Positions 14,014 to 22,311 of a stretch of 35,907 nucleotides of DNA are shown piece after piece. Location of the stretch: contig CANFSZ010000024.1 in the NCBI GenBank assembly GCA_947449835.1, positions 1-35,907 of the forward strand. The letters are read 5' to 3'. The stretch is from Opitutia bacterium. Lineage in GTDB: Bacteria; Verrucomicrobiota; Verrucomicrobiia; Opitutales; Opitutaceae. The translations under genes and the position numbers were made by a program. The notes under the pieces are model-generated. The model was not told the DNA's origin, made no database searches, and saw only the letters and a program-made list of their open reading frames with translations. Position 1 is the first letter of the stretch, and every line of letters begins with the position of its first letter.

Positions 14014-15015
14014 ATGAAATTCTGCGTCGTCGGAGCTGGAGCCTGGGGCACTGCGTTTGCGGTGCATCTGGCGCGTCTGGGTCGGCCGGTGACGCTCGTG
14101 CCGCGCCGCGCGGAGCAAGCTGCGGCCTTGCTCGCGGCGCGCGAGAATCGGGAATATCTTCCGAGCATCGCGCTCCCGCCCGCCCTCGGGGTGACCGCGG
14201 ATCTCGCGGCGGCGTTGGCGCCGGCGACCGTGGTGTTACTGGCGTGTCCGTCGCAGGCGTTGCGCGAGACGACGGCGCGCGTGCAAGCCGCGCGCGGCGC
14301 GGCGGCGCCGTTGCGCTTGATCGTGAGTTTAGCCAAAGGCCTCGAAGTCGGTTCGCACTTGCGCCCGACGCAAGTGATCGCCGCCGTGCAGCCCGAAGTG
14401 CCCGTGGGCGCCATCACCGGCCCTACCAACGCCGGCGAAGTCGCGCGGGGTTTGCCCGCGGTGATGGTGCTCGGCGCGGCGCGCGGCAGTGAGGCGTTGA
14501 TCGCGGAAATCCAGACCGCCATTAGCGGCCCGACGTTGCGCGTGTACACGAGCGACGACCTCGCGGGCCTCGAATACGGCGGTTGCTTGAAAAATATTTA
14601 CGCCATCGCTGCTGGTTGCGCGGCGGGCCTCGGACTCGGCGACAACGCCAACGCCGCGCTGCTCACGCGCGCGCTCGCCGAGATGGTGCGCGTCGGCGTA
14701 GCGCTCGGCGCTCGGCCGGAGACGTTTTATGGCCTGAGCGGTTTCGGCGATCTCGTGGCGACGTGTCACGGCGCCTGGAGCCGCAATCGCGAATTTGGCC
14801 AACGCATCGGCGAAGGCCAGAAAGCCGCCGAGCTCATCGCGCACCGCAAGACCGTCGTCGAAGGTTACCGCACGACGGAATCGTTTCACGGCTTGTGTGT
14901 GGAACGCGGCATCGAAGCGCCGATCTTGCGCGAGATGCACGAGATTCTGTTTGGCGGCAAAGCTCCGGCCGCGGCGTTGAACGCGCTGATGACGCGCGAG
15001 CTCAAGCGCGAGTAA
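14014..15015 (+). CDS. gpsA: NAD(P)-dependent glycerol-3-phosphate dehydrogenase
   Basis: This 333-residue protein makes sn-glycerol 3-phosphate from dihydroxyacetone phosphate for phospholipid synthesis. The N-terminal Rossmann motif is VVGAGAWGTAFA (5-16). Family markers follow: SLAKGLE, GPTNAGEVARGLPA, the catalytic-lysine segment EYGGCLKNIYAIAAG, GLGDNANAALLTRALAEM, and GLSGFGDLVATC. Length is typical. Compared with lysA upstream, codons end far more often in G (many GCG alanines), a composition shared with aat just downstream. It lies 25 bp before aat and the two are probably co-transcribed. Confidence 0.96.
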   Translation: MKFCVVGAGAWGTAFAVHLARLGRPVTLVPRRAEQAAALLAARENREYLPSIALPPALGVTADLAAALAPATVVLLACPSQALRETTARVQAARGAAAPLRLIVSLAKGLEVGSHLRPTQVIAAVQPEVPVGAITGPTNAGEVARGLPAVMVLGAARGSEALIAEIQTAISGPTLRVYTSDDLAGLEYGGCLKNIYAIAAGCAAGLGLGDNANAALLTRALAEMVRVGVALGARPETFYGLSGFGDLVATCHGAWSRNREFGQRIGEGQKAAELIAHRKTVVEGYRTTESFHGLCVERGIEAPILREMHEILFGGKAPAAALNALMTRELKRE

Positions 15016-15040
15016 ACGCTCGCGCGCGAACCCGAGCGCG

Positions 15041-15721
15041 ATGACGCCGACGCTGAATTTGACGTTTCCCCATCGTCGCGAACTCACGCGCGGGCGCGAA
15101 GTCGTGGCGGTGACGGGTGATGATGCGTTGACGGTGGAAAATTTACGCGCCGCGTATGCGCGCGGGATTTTTCCGTGGCCCGGCCGACCCGAGGAGGCGA
15201 TTCCGTGGGCGTGTCCGCGGCGGCGCGCGGTATTGGTGTTTGATGAATTCACGCCGGGGCGGACGTTGGAAAAAACCGCGCGGAAACCGGGTTGGAGTTT
15301 TTCGATTGATCGTAATTTTCCGGCGGTGATCGCGGCGTGTGCGGCGGCGTCACGGCCGGGGCAGGAAGGCACCTGGATCAGTCCGGCAATGATCGCGGCG
15401 TACACGGCGCTCCACTGCGCGGGCGCAGCGCACAGCGTCGAAGTTTGGAAAAACGACGCGCTCGTGGGCGGGCTTTATGGCGTCGATGCGGGCGGTTTTT
15501 TCGGGGGCGAGAGTATGTTTCACCTCGAGGATAATGCCTCGAAATTGGCGATCTGGTTTATCGCCGGTTATCTCCGCGAGCGCGGTCAGGCGTGGCTGGA
15601 TATCCAGCAACTTACGCCGCATATGGAACGCCTCGGCGCGAAAGAAATCACGCGGGCGACGTTTCTCGCCGAGCTCGAAAACGAGCTCAGCGCGGGGCGG
15701 ACGTTGTTTCCAAAATTTTGA
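15041..15721 (+). CDS. aat: leucyl/phenylalanyl-tRNA--protein transferase
   Basis: This 226-residue protein attaches Leu or Phe to proteins with N-terminal Arg or Lys, marking them for the N-end rule pathway (ClpS/ClpAP). Family markers are AYARGIFPWP, IPWACPRRRAVL, TWISPAMIAAYTALH, AHSVEVW, LVGGLYGV, FFGGESMFH and NASKLAIW, with DIQQLTPHMERLGA near the C-terminus. Length is normal. The N-terminus carries a short extra extension before the conserved core. It follows gpsA by 25 bp and is convergent with the symporter gene, 22 bp apart. Confidence 0.95.
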   Translation: MTPTLNLTFPHRRELTRGREVVAVTGDDALTVENLRAAYARGIFPWPGRPEEAIPWACPRRRAVLVFDEFTPGRTLEKTARKPGWSFSIDRNFPAVIAACAAASRPGQEGTWISPAMIAAYTALHCAGAAHSVEVWKNDALVGGLYGVDAGGFFGGESMFHLEDNASKLAIWFIAGYLRERGQAWLDIQQLTPHMERLGAKEITRATFLAELENELSAGRTLFPKF

Positions 15722-15743
15722 AAACGCGCAGGCGCGCGGTGGC

Positions 15744-17576
15744 TTAATGCCCGGCGCCGGCTTGGTGGTCTTGGATGTATTCCTGTTTGAGACCGAGTTT
15801 TTCGGGTGCGTGCAGGACGAGCATCTTCATGCGAATATCGGCGGGCACCTGGGCGGCGGTCGCTTTGGAGACGACGATCATGAGCGTGATCGCGAGCGGC
15901 ACGCTCCAGATCGCGGGCTGTTCACATAGGATGCGGAGTAGCGGATGTTCGGCCCAGAAGCCATTGAGCGGGGCGAAGCTCGCGAAGATTTTGCCCATCG
16001 GGCCCTTGTCGAGGGCGAGCGTGCCGAGGTTGGTGAGAGCGGCGGCGCCGAGCGCGCAGAGGCCGCCGGTCAACATGCCCGTGGCTGCGCCTTTCATCGT
16101 CATGCCGCGCCACCATACGCTCATAAAGAGCAGCGGGAAATAACTCGCGGCGGCGATTGCGAAGGCTTGGCCAACCATGAAGTTGATCTCGAGTGGCTCG
16201 ACGAAGCAACCCAGCGTAACGGCCACAGCGCCGATTAGAATGGCGGCAAGTTTGAACGCGACCATGCGTTCGGTGGATGAAGATTTTGGCCGTAACATGC
16301 GCCCGTAGACGTCGTGGGCGAGCGCGCCCGTCATCGAGACGAGCAGGCCGCTGAACGTGCTCATGAACGCCGCGAACGCGCCAGCGCAGGTGATGCCGCT
16401 CAAGATCGAGCCGACGACGCCGTACTTGGCGCTGATGAGCGTGGGCAATTCGAGCACGACCTTGTCCGTGCCCTTGGCGCCGACGCCGCTGTAGAGTTCC
16501 GGCATGAGATTGCGTCCGATCACGCCAAACACCGGCGGAAACACGTAAAACACGCCGATCAAAATCATGACCCACATCGTGGTTTTTTTCGCGGCGACGC
16601 CGTCGGGGTTGGTGTAAAAACGCACGAGAATGTGCGGCAGTCCGGCCGTGCCGCAGACGAGCGCGATGATGAGCGAGTACGTATAAACGAGCGAGTAGGG
16701 CTTCTGGTGCTCGGCGAGGAACGCGGCTCGTTGCTCCGCGGGCAGTGCGGCGGCGGCGGCGTTGACGGCCTTGGTCGTGAGCGGGCCAAACGGCGCGATC
16801 CACGCGGTGTCCGCGGGGGCTTTTGCGACGAGTGGTTTGCGTTCGATGCTGGTGGAAGACGGGGCGCTCGCTTGACCGGCAGCCGCAGCGAACGCGGTTT
16901 CGCCTGGGGCGACATTGGCGCCGACTTGGCCGTTGTAGAAACCGACGACCGCCATGAGCACGAACACGGGCACCGTGATCGCGAAGAGCTTGATCCAATA
17001 TTGGACCGCTTGGACGAGCGTGATGCCCTTCATGCCGCCGAGGGCGACGTTGAGCGTGATCACCGCGCCGACGAGCACAACACCAACCCAATACGGCAGG
17101 CCGGGGAAAATATACGCGAGCGTGACGCCCGCACCTTTCATCTGCGGCATCGTGTAAAAGAAACCGATGAACAACACGAAACAGACGGCGATCTTGCGGA
17201 ACATCGGCGAATCAAACCGACCCTCGGCGAAATCCGGGATCGTGTAAGCCCCGAAGCGCCGCAGTGGCCCGGCGATAAACAACAGCAGAAAAAGATAACC
17301 GCACGCGTAACACACCGGATACCACAACGCATCGTAGCCCGATGACATCACCATGCCGGCGATGCCCATGAACGATGCCGCCGAAAGGTATTCGCCCGAG
17401 ATCGCGGAGGCGTTCCAACCCACGGAAACCGAACGCCCCGCGACGAAGAAGTCGCTGGCCGTCTTGGAGGTTTTCGCGGAGCGGAAACCCATCCAAAGCG
17501 TGACCGCGACCGTGATGAAAGAAAACGTGAAGATCCAAGGATCGACGCCGCCGAAGAAAGCGAGAGGGAGATTCAT
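15744..17576 (-). CDS. actP: sodium:solute symporter, cation/acetate (ActP) type
   Basis: This 610-residue membrane protein of the SSS family has about 13 predicted transmembrane segments. The N-terminal core shows SDFFVAGRSVSVGWNASAISGEYLSAASFMGIAGM and YPVCYACGYLFLLLF, then FYTMPQMKGAGVTLAYIFPG, which are typical of acetate/glycolate permeases rather than proline or glucose carriers. An Ala-rich loop of about 80 residues (near 225-300, GANVAPGETAFAAAAGQ onward) separates two membrane segments; similar but shorter loops occur in ActP proteins. The gene starts 12 bp after the DUF485 gene, reproducing the yjcH-actP pair known from Escherichia coli. Acetate is the likely substrate but pyruvate or another short monocarboxylate cannot be excluded. 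Confidence 0.85.
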   Translation of the reverse strand: MNLPLAFFGGVDPWIFTFSFITVAVTLWMGFRSAKTSKTASDFFVAGRSVSVGWNASAISGEYLSAASFMGIAGMVMSSGYDALWYPVCYACGYLFLLLFIAGPLRRFGAYTIPDFAEGRFDSPMFRKIAVCFVLFIGFFYTMPQMKGAGVTLAYIFPGLPYWVGVVLVGAVITLNVALGGMKGITLVQAVQYWIKLFAITVPVFVLMAVVGFYNGQVGANVAPGETAFAAAAGQASAPSSTSIERKPLVAKAPADTAWIAPFGPLTTKAVNAAAAALPAEQRAAFLAEHQKPYSLVYTYSLIIALVCGTAGLPHILVRFYTNPDGVAAKKTTMWVMILIGVFYVFPPVFGVIGRNLMPELYSGVGAKGTDKVVLELPTLISAKYGVVGSILSGITCAGAFAAFMSTFSGLLVSMTGALAHDVYGRMLRPKSSSTERMVAFKLAAILIGAVAVTLGCFVEPLEINFMVGQAFAIAAASYFPLLFMSVWWRGMTMKGAATGMLTGGLCALGAAALTNLGTLALDKGPMGKIFASFAPLNGFWAEHPLLRILCEQPAIWSVPLAITLMIVVSKATAAQVPADIRMKMLVLHAPEKLGLKQEYIQDHQAGAGH

Positions 17577-17577
17577 G

Positions 17578-17595
17578 ACTTAGGAGACTTAGGAG
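17578..17595 (-). repeat. 9-bp tandem duplication at the DUF485-actP junction
   Basis: Plus-strand ACTTAGGAG occurs twice in direct contact (17578-17586 and 17587-17595). In the coding direction this reads CTCCTAAGT twice, with the DUF485 stop codon inside the first copy and the actP ATG 1 bp after the second. Deleting one copy would bring the actP start 9 bp closer without changing either protein. Confidence 0.85.
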
Positions 17596-17894
17596 CGGCG
17601 GAGTTCTTGGACTTCGGCTTCTTCGAGGCGCAGCGAGCGCTTGATGAAGACGTACGAGATGATCCAGACGAAGGGGAAAAATAGCACCCCGAGGATGAGC
17701 CAACTTAGGGTGAACCCGGCGACGCGGGTGGCCATGAAGGCCGGGGCGAAATAGTTGAGGAGCGGCAAGCCGAGCAAAGCCACGAGGAACGTGGCCGCGC
17801 AAGCGATGGAGAGGGCGAGTTGGCGGCGCATCAAGGAGCGTAGAAACGGCTCGCTGTGCACCACATCGTCGTGGTTCGGGGTAGGCGAAGACAT
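17589..17894 (-). CDS. DUF485 inner-membrane protein (YjcH-like)
   Basis: This 101-residue protein has two hydrophobic segments (about 27-45 ALSIACAATFLVALLGLPLL and 60-85 LSWLILGVLFFPFVWIISYVF), flanked by an acidic N-terminus and a charged C-terminal helix ending EEAEVQELRRS. This is the DUF485 pattern of small proteins encoded directly upstream of acetate symporters, as here. Members are thought to associate with or modulate the symporter, but the mechanism is not settled. The gene has its own upstream gap of 96 bp, so a promoter for the pair probably lies in 17895-17990. Confidence 0.88.
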   Translation of the reverse strand: MSSPTPNHDDVVHSEPFLRSLMRRQLALSIACAATFLVALLGLPLLNYFAPAFMATRVAGFTLSWLILGVLFFPFVWIISYVFIKRSLRLEEAEVQELRRS

Positions 17895-17990
17895 GCTCTG
17901 CTAATGATGCGACCGTGCCGCAACGTGACAACCCTGTTTCCCGTTAGCTCGGTTCCTCGACGGATTCGGCGCAGATGGGCGCTGCTAAGT

Positions 17991-18440
17991 CTAGCGTTTC
18001 ACCTGTTCGATCGATTCGACCTGACGGGCTTTAAAGTTAATGCGGATGCGTTCGTCGACACGGTCGCGGTAGACGCTGCTGTAAACAGGTTCGTAGATGA
18101 CGACGGCTTGTCGGGTCTTGGGGTCGATCACGACGTATTGCCTATAACCGGTGTGGGCGCTGCCGAGGTATTCTTGACGGTAACTGTTATAGATCCACGT
18201 CTCGTTGGTGCCGGTCGTAGAGGTTTTGGTGAGGCGTTCGTCGGGCGTGCCGAGGGCGATGTAGACCAGATCGGGCGAATAGCCGACTTCGACGCGCCCG
18301 AGCCGAATTTTATTTTGGATATCGGCGTCGAGGGCCGAGAAAGCCGCCGATTTTTCCTCGATGCGGCTGCTGATTGTGCTGCAACCGCCGAGAAGCAAAG
18401 CGAGACAGGTCAGGGCGAAGAGACGGTGCATTTTGAACAT
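17991..18440 (-). CDS. lipoprotein with a BamE-like N-terminal region
   Basis: This 149-residue protein has a lipoprotein signal peptide ending LLLGGC (lipidated Cys20 if counted from the first ATG) followed by a Ser/Thr linker. The part that follows has IQNKIRLGRVEVGYSPDLVYIALGTPDERLTKTSTTGTNETWIYN, which has the G-x-s-x-d-V-x-x-x-l-G-x-P-d helix pattern seen in BamE/SmpA-like domains. The C-terminal half is charged (VYRDRVDERIRINFKARQVESIEQ). A BamE-like role in outer-membrane assembly is possible but not shown. A second ATG three codons later is an equally good start. It stands alone: 96 bp from DUF485 and 101 bp from the EamA gene. Confidence 0.7.
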   Translation of the reverse strand: MFKMHRLFALTCLALLLGGCSTISSRIEEKSAAFSALDADIQNKIRLGRVEVGYSPDLVYIALGTPDERLTKTSTTGTNETWIYNSYRQEYLGSAHTGYRQYVVIDPKTRQAVVIYEPVYSSVYRDRVDERIRINFKARQVESIEQVKR

Positions 18441-18541
18441 ATAAAAAAGCGCTCGAGCTTGAGACTAGCTTAACATCTCCCCTGCCGCAAGTGACGGATA
18501 AGATCGAATACCTGGTCACCCTCTTTTAAAAGCATCACCTA

Positions 18542-19483
18542 TTATGCGACACTTTTCTTCTGGGGTTTTTCTGCGGGTTTAGATTTCTCCAGCGTGATCA
18601 ATACGACCGAGGCGATGATGATTGCGGAGGCGATGATCGTGCGCGTGCTGATTGGTTCGTCGAGGATCAGCCAGCCGAGGAAGACCGCGACGATGGGGTT
18701 GACGTAACCGTAGGTGGCGACGTGGGCGGGCGCGCAATTTTTCATGAGCCACACAAACGTCGAATAACCGACCAACGAGCCGATGCCCACGAGGTAGACA
18801 AACGCCAGCCACGAGCGTGGGCTCACCGCGTGAACATCGAAGCGGGCGAAGTCCCCGTGCAGGCCCGCGGCGAGCAGCAGCGCCGCGCCACCGCCGAGCA
18901 TCTGCAATGCGGCCGCTTGCGCGGGTGTGGCGCCGTGTTGCGCATGGCGCGAAGTGATGGAGCCGAGCGCCCAAGCCACGCAGCCGATCAGAATCGCGAT
19001 CACCCCGCCGAGGTGCAGGCCGCCGTGGGCGGTGTTTTGCCACGGGGCGGCGAGCCAGACGACGCCGGTGAAGCCGAGGAGCATTGCACCAAATGTACGA
19101 GCCGTCGGCCGCAGCCCGCCGGGCCACGCCCACTCGGTCAGTACGATAAACAGCGGGCCGATGCCGATGAGCAATGCTATGATCCCCGAAGGCAGATATT
19201 GCGACGCCCAAACGACGGCGCCGTTGCCACCGAGCAGAAGAAAGGCGCCGATGAGGGTGTTGACGCGCCACTGGCGCAGGCTGGGCCTGGGCGCACCACG
19301 GAATTTTAAAAATATAAAAAGCAATGCGCCCGCGACGAGGAATCGCGCCGCGGCCATCAGGAAGGGCGGCATCGTCTCGACGGCGATGTGCATGCCCAAA
19401 TAGGTGCTGCCCCACACGAGATAAATCGTGGCGAAGGCGCCGATGAGGGCCGGGCGTGAGGGAGTGGCGGCGGAGGCGGGCAT
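18542..19483 (-). CDS. EamA-family drug/metabolite permease (YedA-like)
   Basis: This 313-residue protein has about ten transmembrane segments arranged as two EamA repeats (roughly residues 12-145 and 160-300). Repeat 1 begins IYLVWGSTYLGMHIAVETMPPFLMAAARFLVAGALL, the typical start of the family; repeat 2 ends with VGYSTFVWLMKNCAPAHVATYGYVNPIVAVFLGWLILDEP, the typical final signature. Such proteins export amino acids, drugs or other metabolites; the substrate cannot be read from sequence. The C-terminus is a Lys-rich tail. The start ATG at 19483 is divergent from the response regulator 253 bp away. Confidence 0.9.
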   Translation of the reverse strand: MPASAATPSRPALIGAFATIYLVWGSTYLGMHIAVETMPPFLMAAARFLVAGALLFIFLKFRGAPRPSLRQWRVNTLIGAFLLLGGNGAVVWASQYLPSGIIALLIGIGPLFIVLTEWAWPGGLRPTARTFGAMLLGFTGVVWLAAPWQNTAHGGLHLGGVIAILIGCVAWALGSITSRHAQHGATPAQAAALQMLGGGAALLLAAGLHGDFARFDVHAVSPRSWLAFVYLVGIGSLVGYSTFVWLMKNCAPAHVATYGYVNPIVAVFLGWLILDEPISTRTIIASAIIIASVVLITLEKSKPAEKPQKKSVA

Positions 19484-19736
19484 GGAGTGCAGAGCGTGGT
19501 TTGCCTCAACCTCGTGACCGAACCGAGCTCATAATCATTCTGCGGTGAAGCGGGCAGGACTTATTGTTATTTCTTTCCGCCGAACTGAAAACGAGAAACG
19601 TCCAATTATAGTGAACGGCGGCGGCGAGTTTGCATTATCAGCTGCGCTGAATCGGAGTAGTTTGGTGGGCAATAAGATATAAGGCATACGTTATGGGCTT
19701 GAAAGAAGGCTCCGCGCCTCGCTAGGTAGTTTTACT
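19484..19736. promoter_or_regulatory. divergent intergenic region, EamA permease / response regulator
   Basis: These 253 bp are more AT-rich than the rest of the window and must hold the promoters of both genes. I see no convincing -35/-10 pair, no riboswitch and no small gene. An inverted repeat CCGCCG ... CGGCGG flanks an A-rich stretch with AAACGAGAAACG (about 19579-19622), which could be an operator, but this is weak. Confidence 0.35.
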
Positions 19737-20420
19737 GTGGCTAAACGGGTGGTTATCATCGAAGATAATACGGTCTTTCGTAAGATGCTGTCTATGGCAT
19801 TGGTCCGCGTGCGCGGGGTCGTCGTGAGTGCCGCGTTTGATTCGGGCAAAGAAGGTTTGGAGTATTGCCTGCGGACGAAACCGGATCTTTTGGCGGTGGA
19901 TCTTTTTTTGCCGGACTTGCACGGGTTGGAGATCGTGCGCGAGGTGCGTGCGCGCTTGCCGGCGACGCGGATTTTGGTGCTCACGGGTCATCCTGATGGA
20001 GATCTGCCGGCGCGCTTGGTGGCGCAGGGCGTCCATGGTTTTGTCGATAAGGCGGCTCCGTTGAGCTACATCATGCAGGCGATGGAATCGTTGATGGAGG
20101 GCGGGATGTTTTTTGCGACGCATGTGGCGCCGAAGGGCGCGACGCCTTCGGCGCAAGCCGCGTTGCCCAAGGTAGCGGCGGGAGTCCGGAGTGATCCCGA
20201 GGCTTTTTCGCTGGAGGCGGTGAAGGTGCTTTCGGCGCGCGAGATCGAGGTGGCGCGGTTTGTCGCGGAGGGATTTTCTTCGAAGGAACTGGCGGCGCGT
20301 CTGGACTTGAGCGTGCGCACCGTCGAGAAACATCGCGCCAACATCATGGAAAAAGTCGGCGTGCATGAAGTGGCTAGTCTGGTGCGCTGGTGCGTGCAGA
20401 CCGGCCTGGTGAAAATGTGA
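19737..20420 (+). CDS. NarL/FixJ-type response regulator
   Basis: This 227-residue protein has a receiver domain (1-120) and a LuxR-type HTH DNA-binding domain (about 163-225). Receiver residues are all present: acidic pair Glu9/Asp10, phospho-acceptor Asp55 in LLAVDLFLPD, Thr83 in VLTGH and Lys105 in VDKAA. The HTH reads LSAREIEVARFVAEGFSSKELAARLDLSVRTVEKHRANIMEKVGV. The start is the GTG at 19737 since it begins directly before the first strand (VVIIEDN). There is no kinase next to it, but a free-standing Hpt protein is encoded convergently 63 bp away, which suggests a phosphorelay. Codons favour G at third positions, like gpsA and aat. Target genes are unknown. Confidence 0.93.
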   Translation: MAKRVVIIEDNTVFRKMLSMALVRVRGVVVSAAFDSGKEGLEYCLRTKPDLLAVDLFLPDLHGLEIVREVRARLPATRILVLTGHPDGDLPARLVAQGVHGFVDKAAPLSYIMQAMESLMEGGMFFATHVAPKGATPSAQAALPKVAAGVRSDPEAFSLEAVKVLSAREIEVARFVAEGFSSKELAARLDLSVRTVEKHRANIMEKVGVHEVASLVRWCVQTGLVKM

Positions 20421-20483
20421 GCTCGCCGTCCCCGCGCAGGGTGTGGCGCGAGGCTCAGGTCGATGCGCGAGCGTGACGTGGAC

Positions 20484-20834
20484 TCAGCCGCGGACGAAGC
20501 TCGTGAGCAGTTGGTGGATGCGTTGGTAGTCGGCGCGGAGCGCGTCGACTTCGGCGCGCGTGGGACTGTCGCCAGCGGACTTGAGGCGGAGTTCTAAATT
20601 ACGGGCGCGCTTGGAGAGTTCGTAGGCGCCTATGAGGTGTGCGGTGCTTTTTAGATTATGCGCTGCGATCAAATGGGGGCTCGGCGTGATGGCGGTGCTG
20701 TGGGGCGCGGCGAGCGTATCGATGAGGCCGGCGGTATCTTGCAAAAAGACGCGGGCGAGAGCTTGGGCTTCGCTTTGGCCAATCATCGCAGCTAATTCGG
20801 CGAGGGCGGGGGTGGGAGGAAGCGCTTGGGGCAT
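20484..20834 (-). CDS. Hpt-domain phosphotransfer protein
   Basis: This 116-residue all-helical protein carries the histidine phosphotransfer motif HNLKSTAHLIGA with the phosphorylatable His59 (H-x-L-K-S/G pattern), followed by SKRARNLELRLK, the usual amphipathic helix. Nothing else is in the protein, so it is a stand-alone Hpt that would shuttle phosphate between a hybrid kinase and a response regulator. The NarL-type regulator encoded tail-to-tail 63 bp away is an obvious but unproven partner. It is the last gene of a minus-strand series and starts 24 bp after the epimerase-like gene, so it may be co-transcribed with it. Confidence 0.88.
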   Translation of the reverse strand: MPQALPPTPALAELAAMIGQSEAQALARVFLQDTAGLIDTLAAPHSTAITPSPHLIAAHNLKSTAHLIGAYELSKRARNLELRLKSAGDSPTRAEVDALRADYQRIHQLLTSFVRG

Positions 20835-20858
20835 TTTATGAGCCGACGGGGCGCAGAG

Positions 20859-21722
20859 TCAGTTGCGTACGGAGCCGAAGGTGTAACGCAGCGTCCATGT
20901 TCGGGTGGCGCCGGGCGCGAGTTCGGTGACGAGGTAGGGCTCGATGCTCCAGGTGTTGCTGTTGCCCCAGATCGGGCAAAAATCGGGCGTGAAATCGGCC
21001 GAGAACGTGAGGCCGCTCAGGTGCGGATGCGAGAGCTGGACGCGGAGGGGTTGGCCGGGGGCGATGCGGAGGGGTTCGAAGTGGCCGTCGAGTTCGTTTT
21101 CGAAGCGGCGTTTGAACGACAGCCGGTTGCTGGCGTCGAGGGCGTAGCCGGGATTTTCGGGAAAGCTATAACCGGCGGGCAATTCGCAGGTGAGCAGGCG
21201 ATCGGTGAGAGCGAAAAAAGGATGCGCAAACCAATGCAACGGCAGAACACGCCCCCCGGTGTTAGTGAGTCTCGTGGTGGAAATGAGCGTGCGCCCTTCG
21301 AGGGCGACGCGGCGGGTGAGCTCGGTGCCGTAGCCGTCGCCGGATTGATCGGTGCGAAACTCGAGGGCGGTGGCGGCGGGCGTGATGCGCCACGAGCAGG
21401 GTTCGGTCACGACAGGTTTGCCGTCGGCGCCGGGAGCGACGTGGCCGATGCCGATGATCCAGCCGTGGCCGTCGCGGAGCATGAGCGGGCGTTGGGTGCC
21501 GAATTCGGCGTAGCGAAACGATTCCGGGAGGCCTTGGCCGTTGAAAGCTTTGGGCGTCGGATGGGGCCATTCGGGGCCGGCCAGCAGCGGACCGCCGCGG
21601 GGATCTTGGACCTGCCAGATGTAGCCGCCCCAGCAGAAACGGATGCCTTGGTGCGCGCGATCCGCCGGGTCGGCTGGGTCGAGGAGTTCTACCGAAAGTT
21701 CGGCGTTGGCGAGGGTGAGCAC
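20859..21722 (-). CDS. aldose 1-epimerase-like protein
   Basis: This 287-residue beta-rich protein has the galactose-mutarotase-like fold. Supporting segments are IRFCWGGYIWQVQD near the N-terminus, LTRRVALEGRTLISTTRLTNTGGRVLPLHWFAHPFFAL (a conserved His in the HWFAHP element), LDGHFEPLRI, and the C-terminal NSNTWSIEPYLVTELAPG with a conserved Glu-Pro. Family members interconvert sugar anomers or act on related carbohydrates; the substrate is not clear here. The start is a GTG at 21722. It follows the secreted unknown gene by 61 bp on the same strand and precedes the Hpt gene by 24 bp. It may serve the sugar genes further right, but that is distant. Confidence 0.75.
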   Translation of the reverse strand: MLTLANAELSVELLDPADPADRAHQGIRFCWGGYIWQVQDPRGGPLLAGPEWPHPTPKAFNGQGLPESFRYAEFGTQRPLMLRDGHGWIIGIGHVAPGADGKPVVTEPCSWRITPAATALEFRTDQSGDGYGTELTRRVALEGRTLISTTRLTNTGGRVLPLHWFAHPFFALTDRLLTCELPAGYSFPENPGYALDASNRLSFKRRFENELDGHFEPLRIAPGQPLRVQLSHPHLSGLTFSADFTPDFCPIWGNSNTWSIEPYLVTELAPGATRTWTLRYTFGSVRN

Positions 21723-21783
21723 GGGGCCGGGGGTGGGGGCGCGCGGTGCGTGGTGCGTGCAGCGACGTGACGGGCGGGTTGGG

Positions 21784-22311
21784 TTATTTCACGCGGCGGA
21801 CGCGCAGGGTGGTGTTCTTGCCATCGACGCTCAAGGCAAAGGCGCCGGCGGGGCGGGGTTGGATTTCCACTTCGCGGCCGACGAGTTCGACAGTGATGGG
21901 TTCCACACCTTCCCAAACCTGGCCGTTGTCGAGGGCGAAGCTGTTGCCGCCGACCCAGCCCGTGGCACGGGCTTTGAGGATGGGTTCATTTTTCCAGTCG
22001 CCGTTGAAAGAGGGGAGCCCGAAGCGTTCGAGGCCGCTGCGTTTACGCTCGGTGGCGATGACCGCGGTGGTAGCGGCGCCAACTTGCTCGGCGGCTTTGC
22101 GCTCGGCGGCGACGCTGACGTTGGCCCGGAAGTGGCGGATGAGGGCGGCGTCGATCACGCCGATCTGGTCGGACGTTAGGCGGTCGAGGCCGGCGCGGGC
22201 GTAGTCATCGGCGGTCATGATGACTTTGAGGCCGGGGAAGTCGTCGGCGCGGACGACAATTAACGAGAGCAACACAAACGCGATGAAGCGGAAGGAGCTG
22301 AGGGTTTTCAT
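21784..22311 (-). CDS. secreted protein of unknown function, coupled to an ABC exporter
   Basis: This 175-residue protein has a signal peptide (FIAFVLLSLIVVRA, cleavage near residue 22). The mature part starts DDFPGLKVIMTADDYARAGLDRLTSDQIGVIDAALIRHF, continues with an Ala/Lys/Glu-rich helix, and ends in a beta-rich portion (FALDNGQVWEGVEPITVEL, then SVDGKNTTLRVRRVK). I do not recognise a named family. The TSDQIGVIDAALIRHF segment is reminiscent of a helical motif that recurs in uncharacterised verrucomicrobial proteins, but I cannot name it. Its ATG overlaps the TGA of the ABC exporter gene by 4 bp, so the two are translationally coupled. Whether it is a partner or a cargo of that exporter is unknown. 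Confidence 0.8.
   Translation of the reverse strand: MKTLSSFRFIAFVLLSLIVVRADDFPGLKVIMTADDYARAGLDRLTSDQIGVIDAALIRHFRANVSVAAERKAAEQVGAATTAVIATERKRSGLERFGLPSFNGDWKNEPILKARATGWVGGNSFALDNGQVWEGVEPITVELVGREVEIQPRPAGAFALSVDGKNTTLRVRRVK

Noticed and set aside
16314-17345. 343-codon plus-strand open frame opposite the symporter
   Set aside because: The translation is rich in Arg, His, Asp and Glu with no hydrophobic core; the minus-strand symporter is clear.
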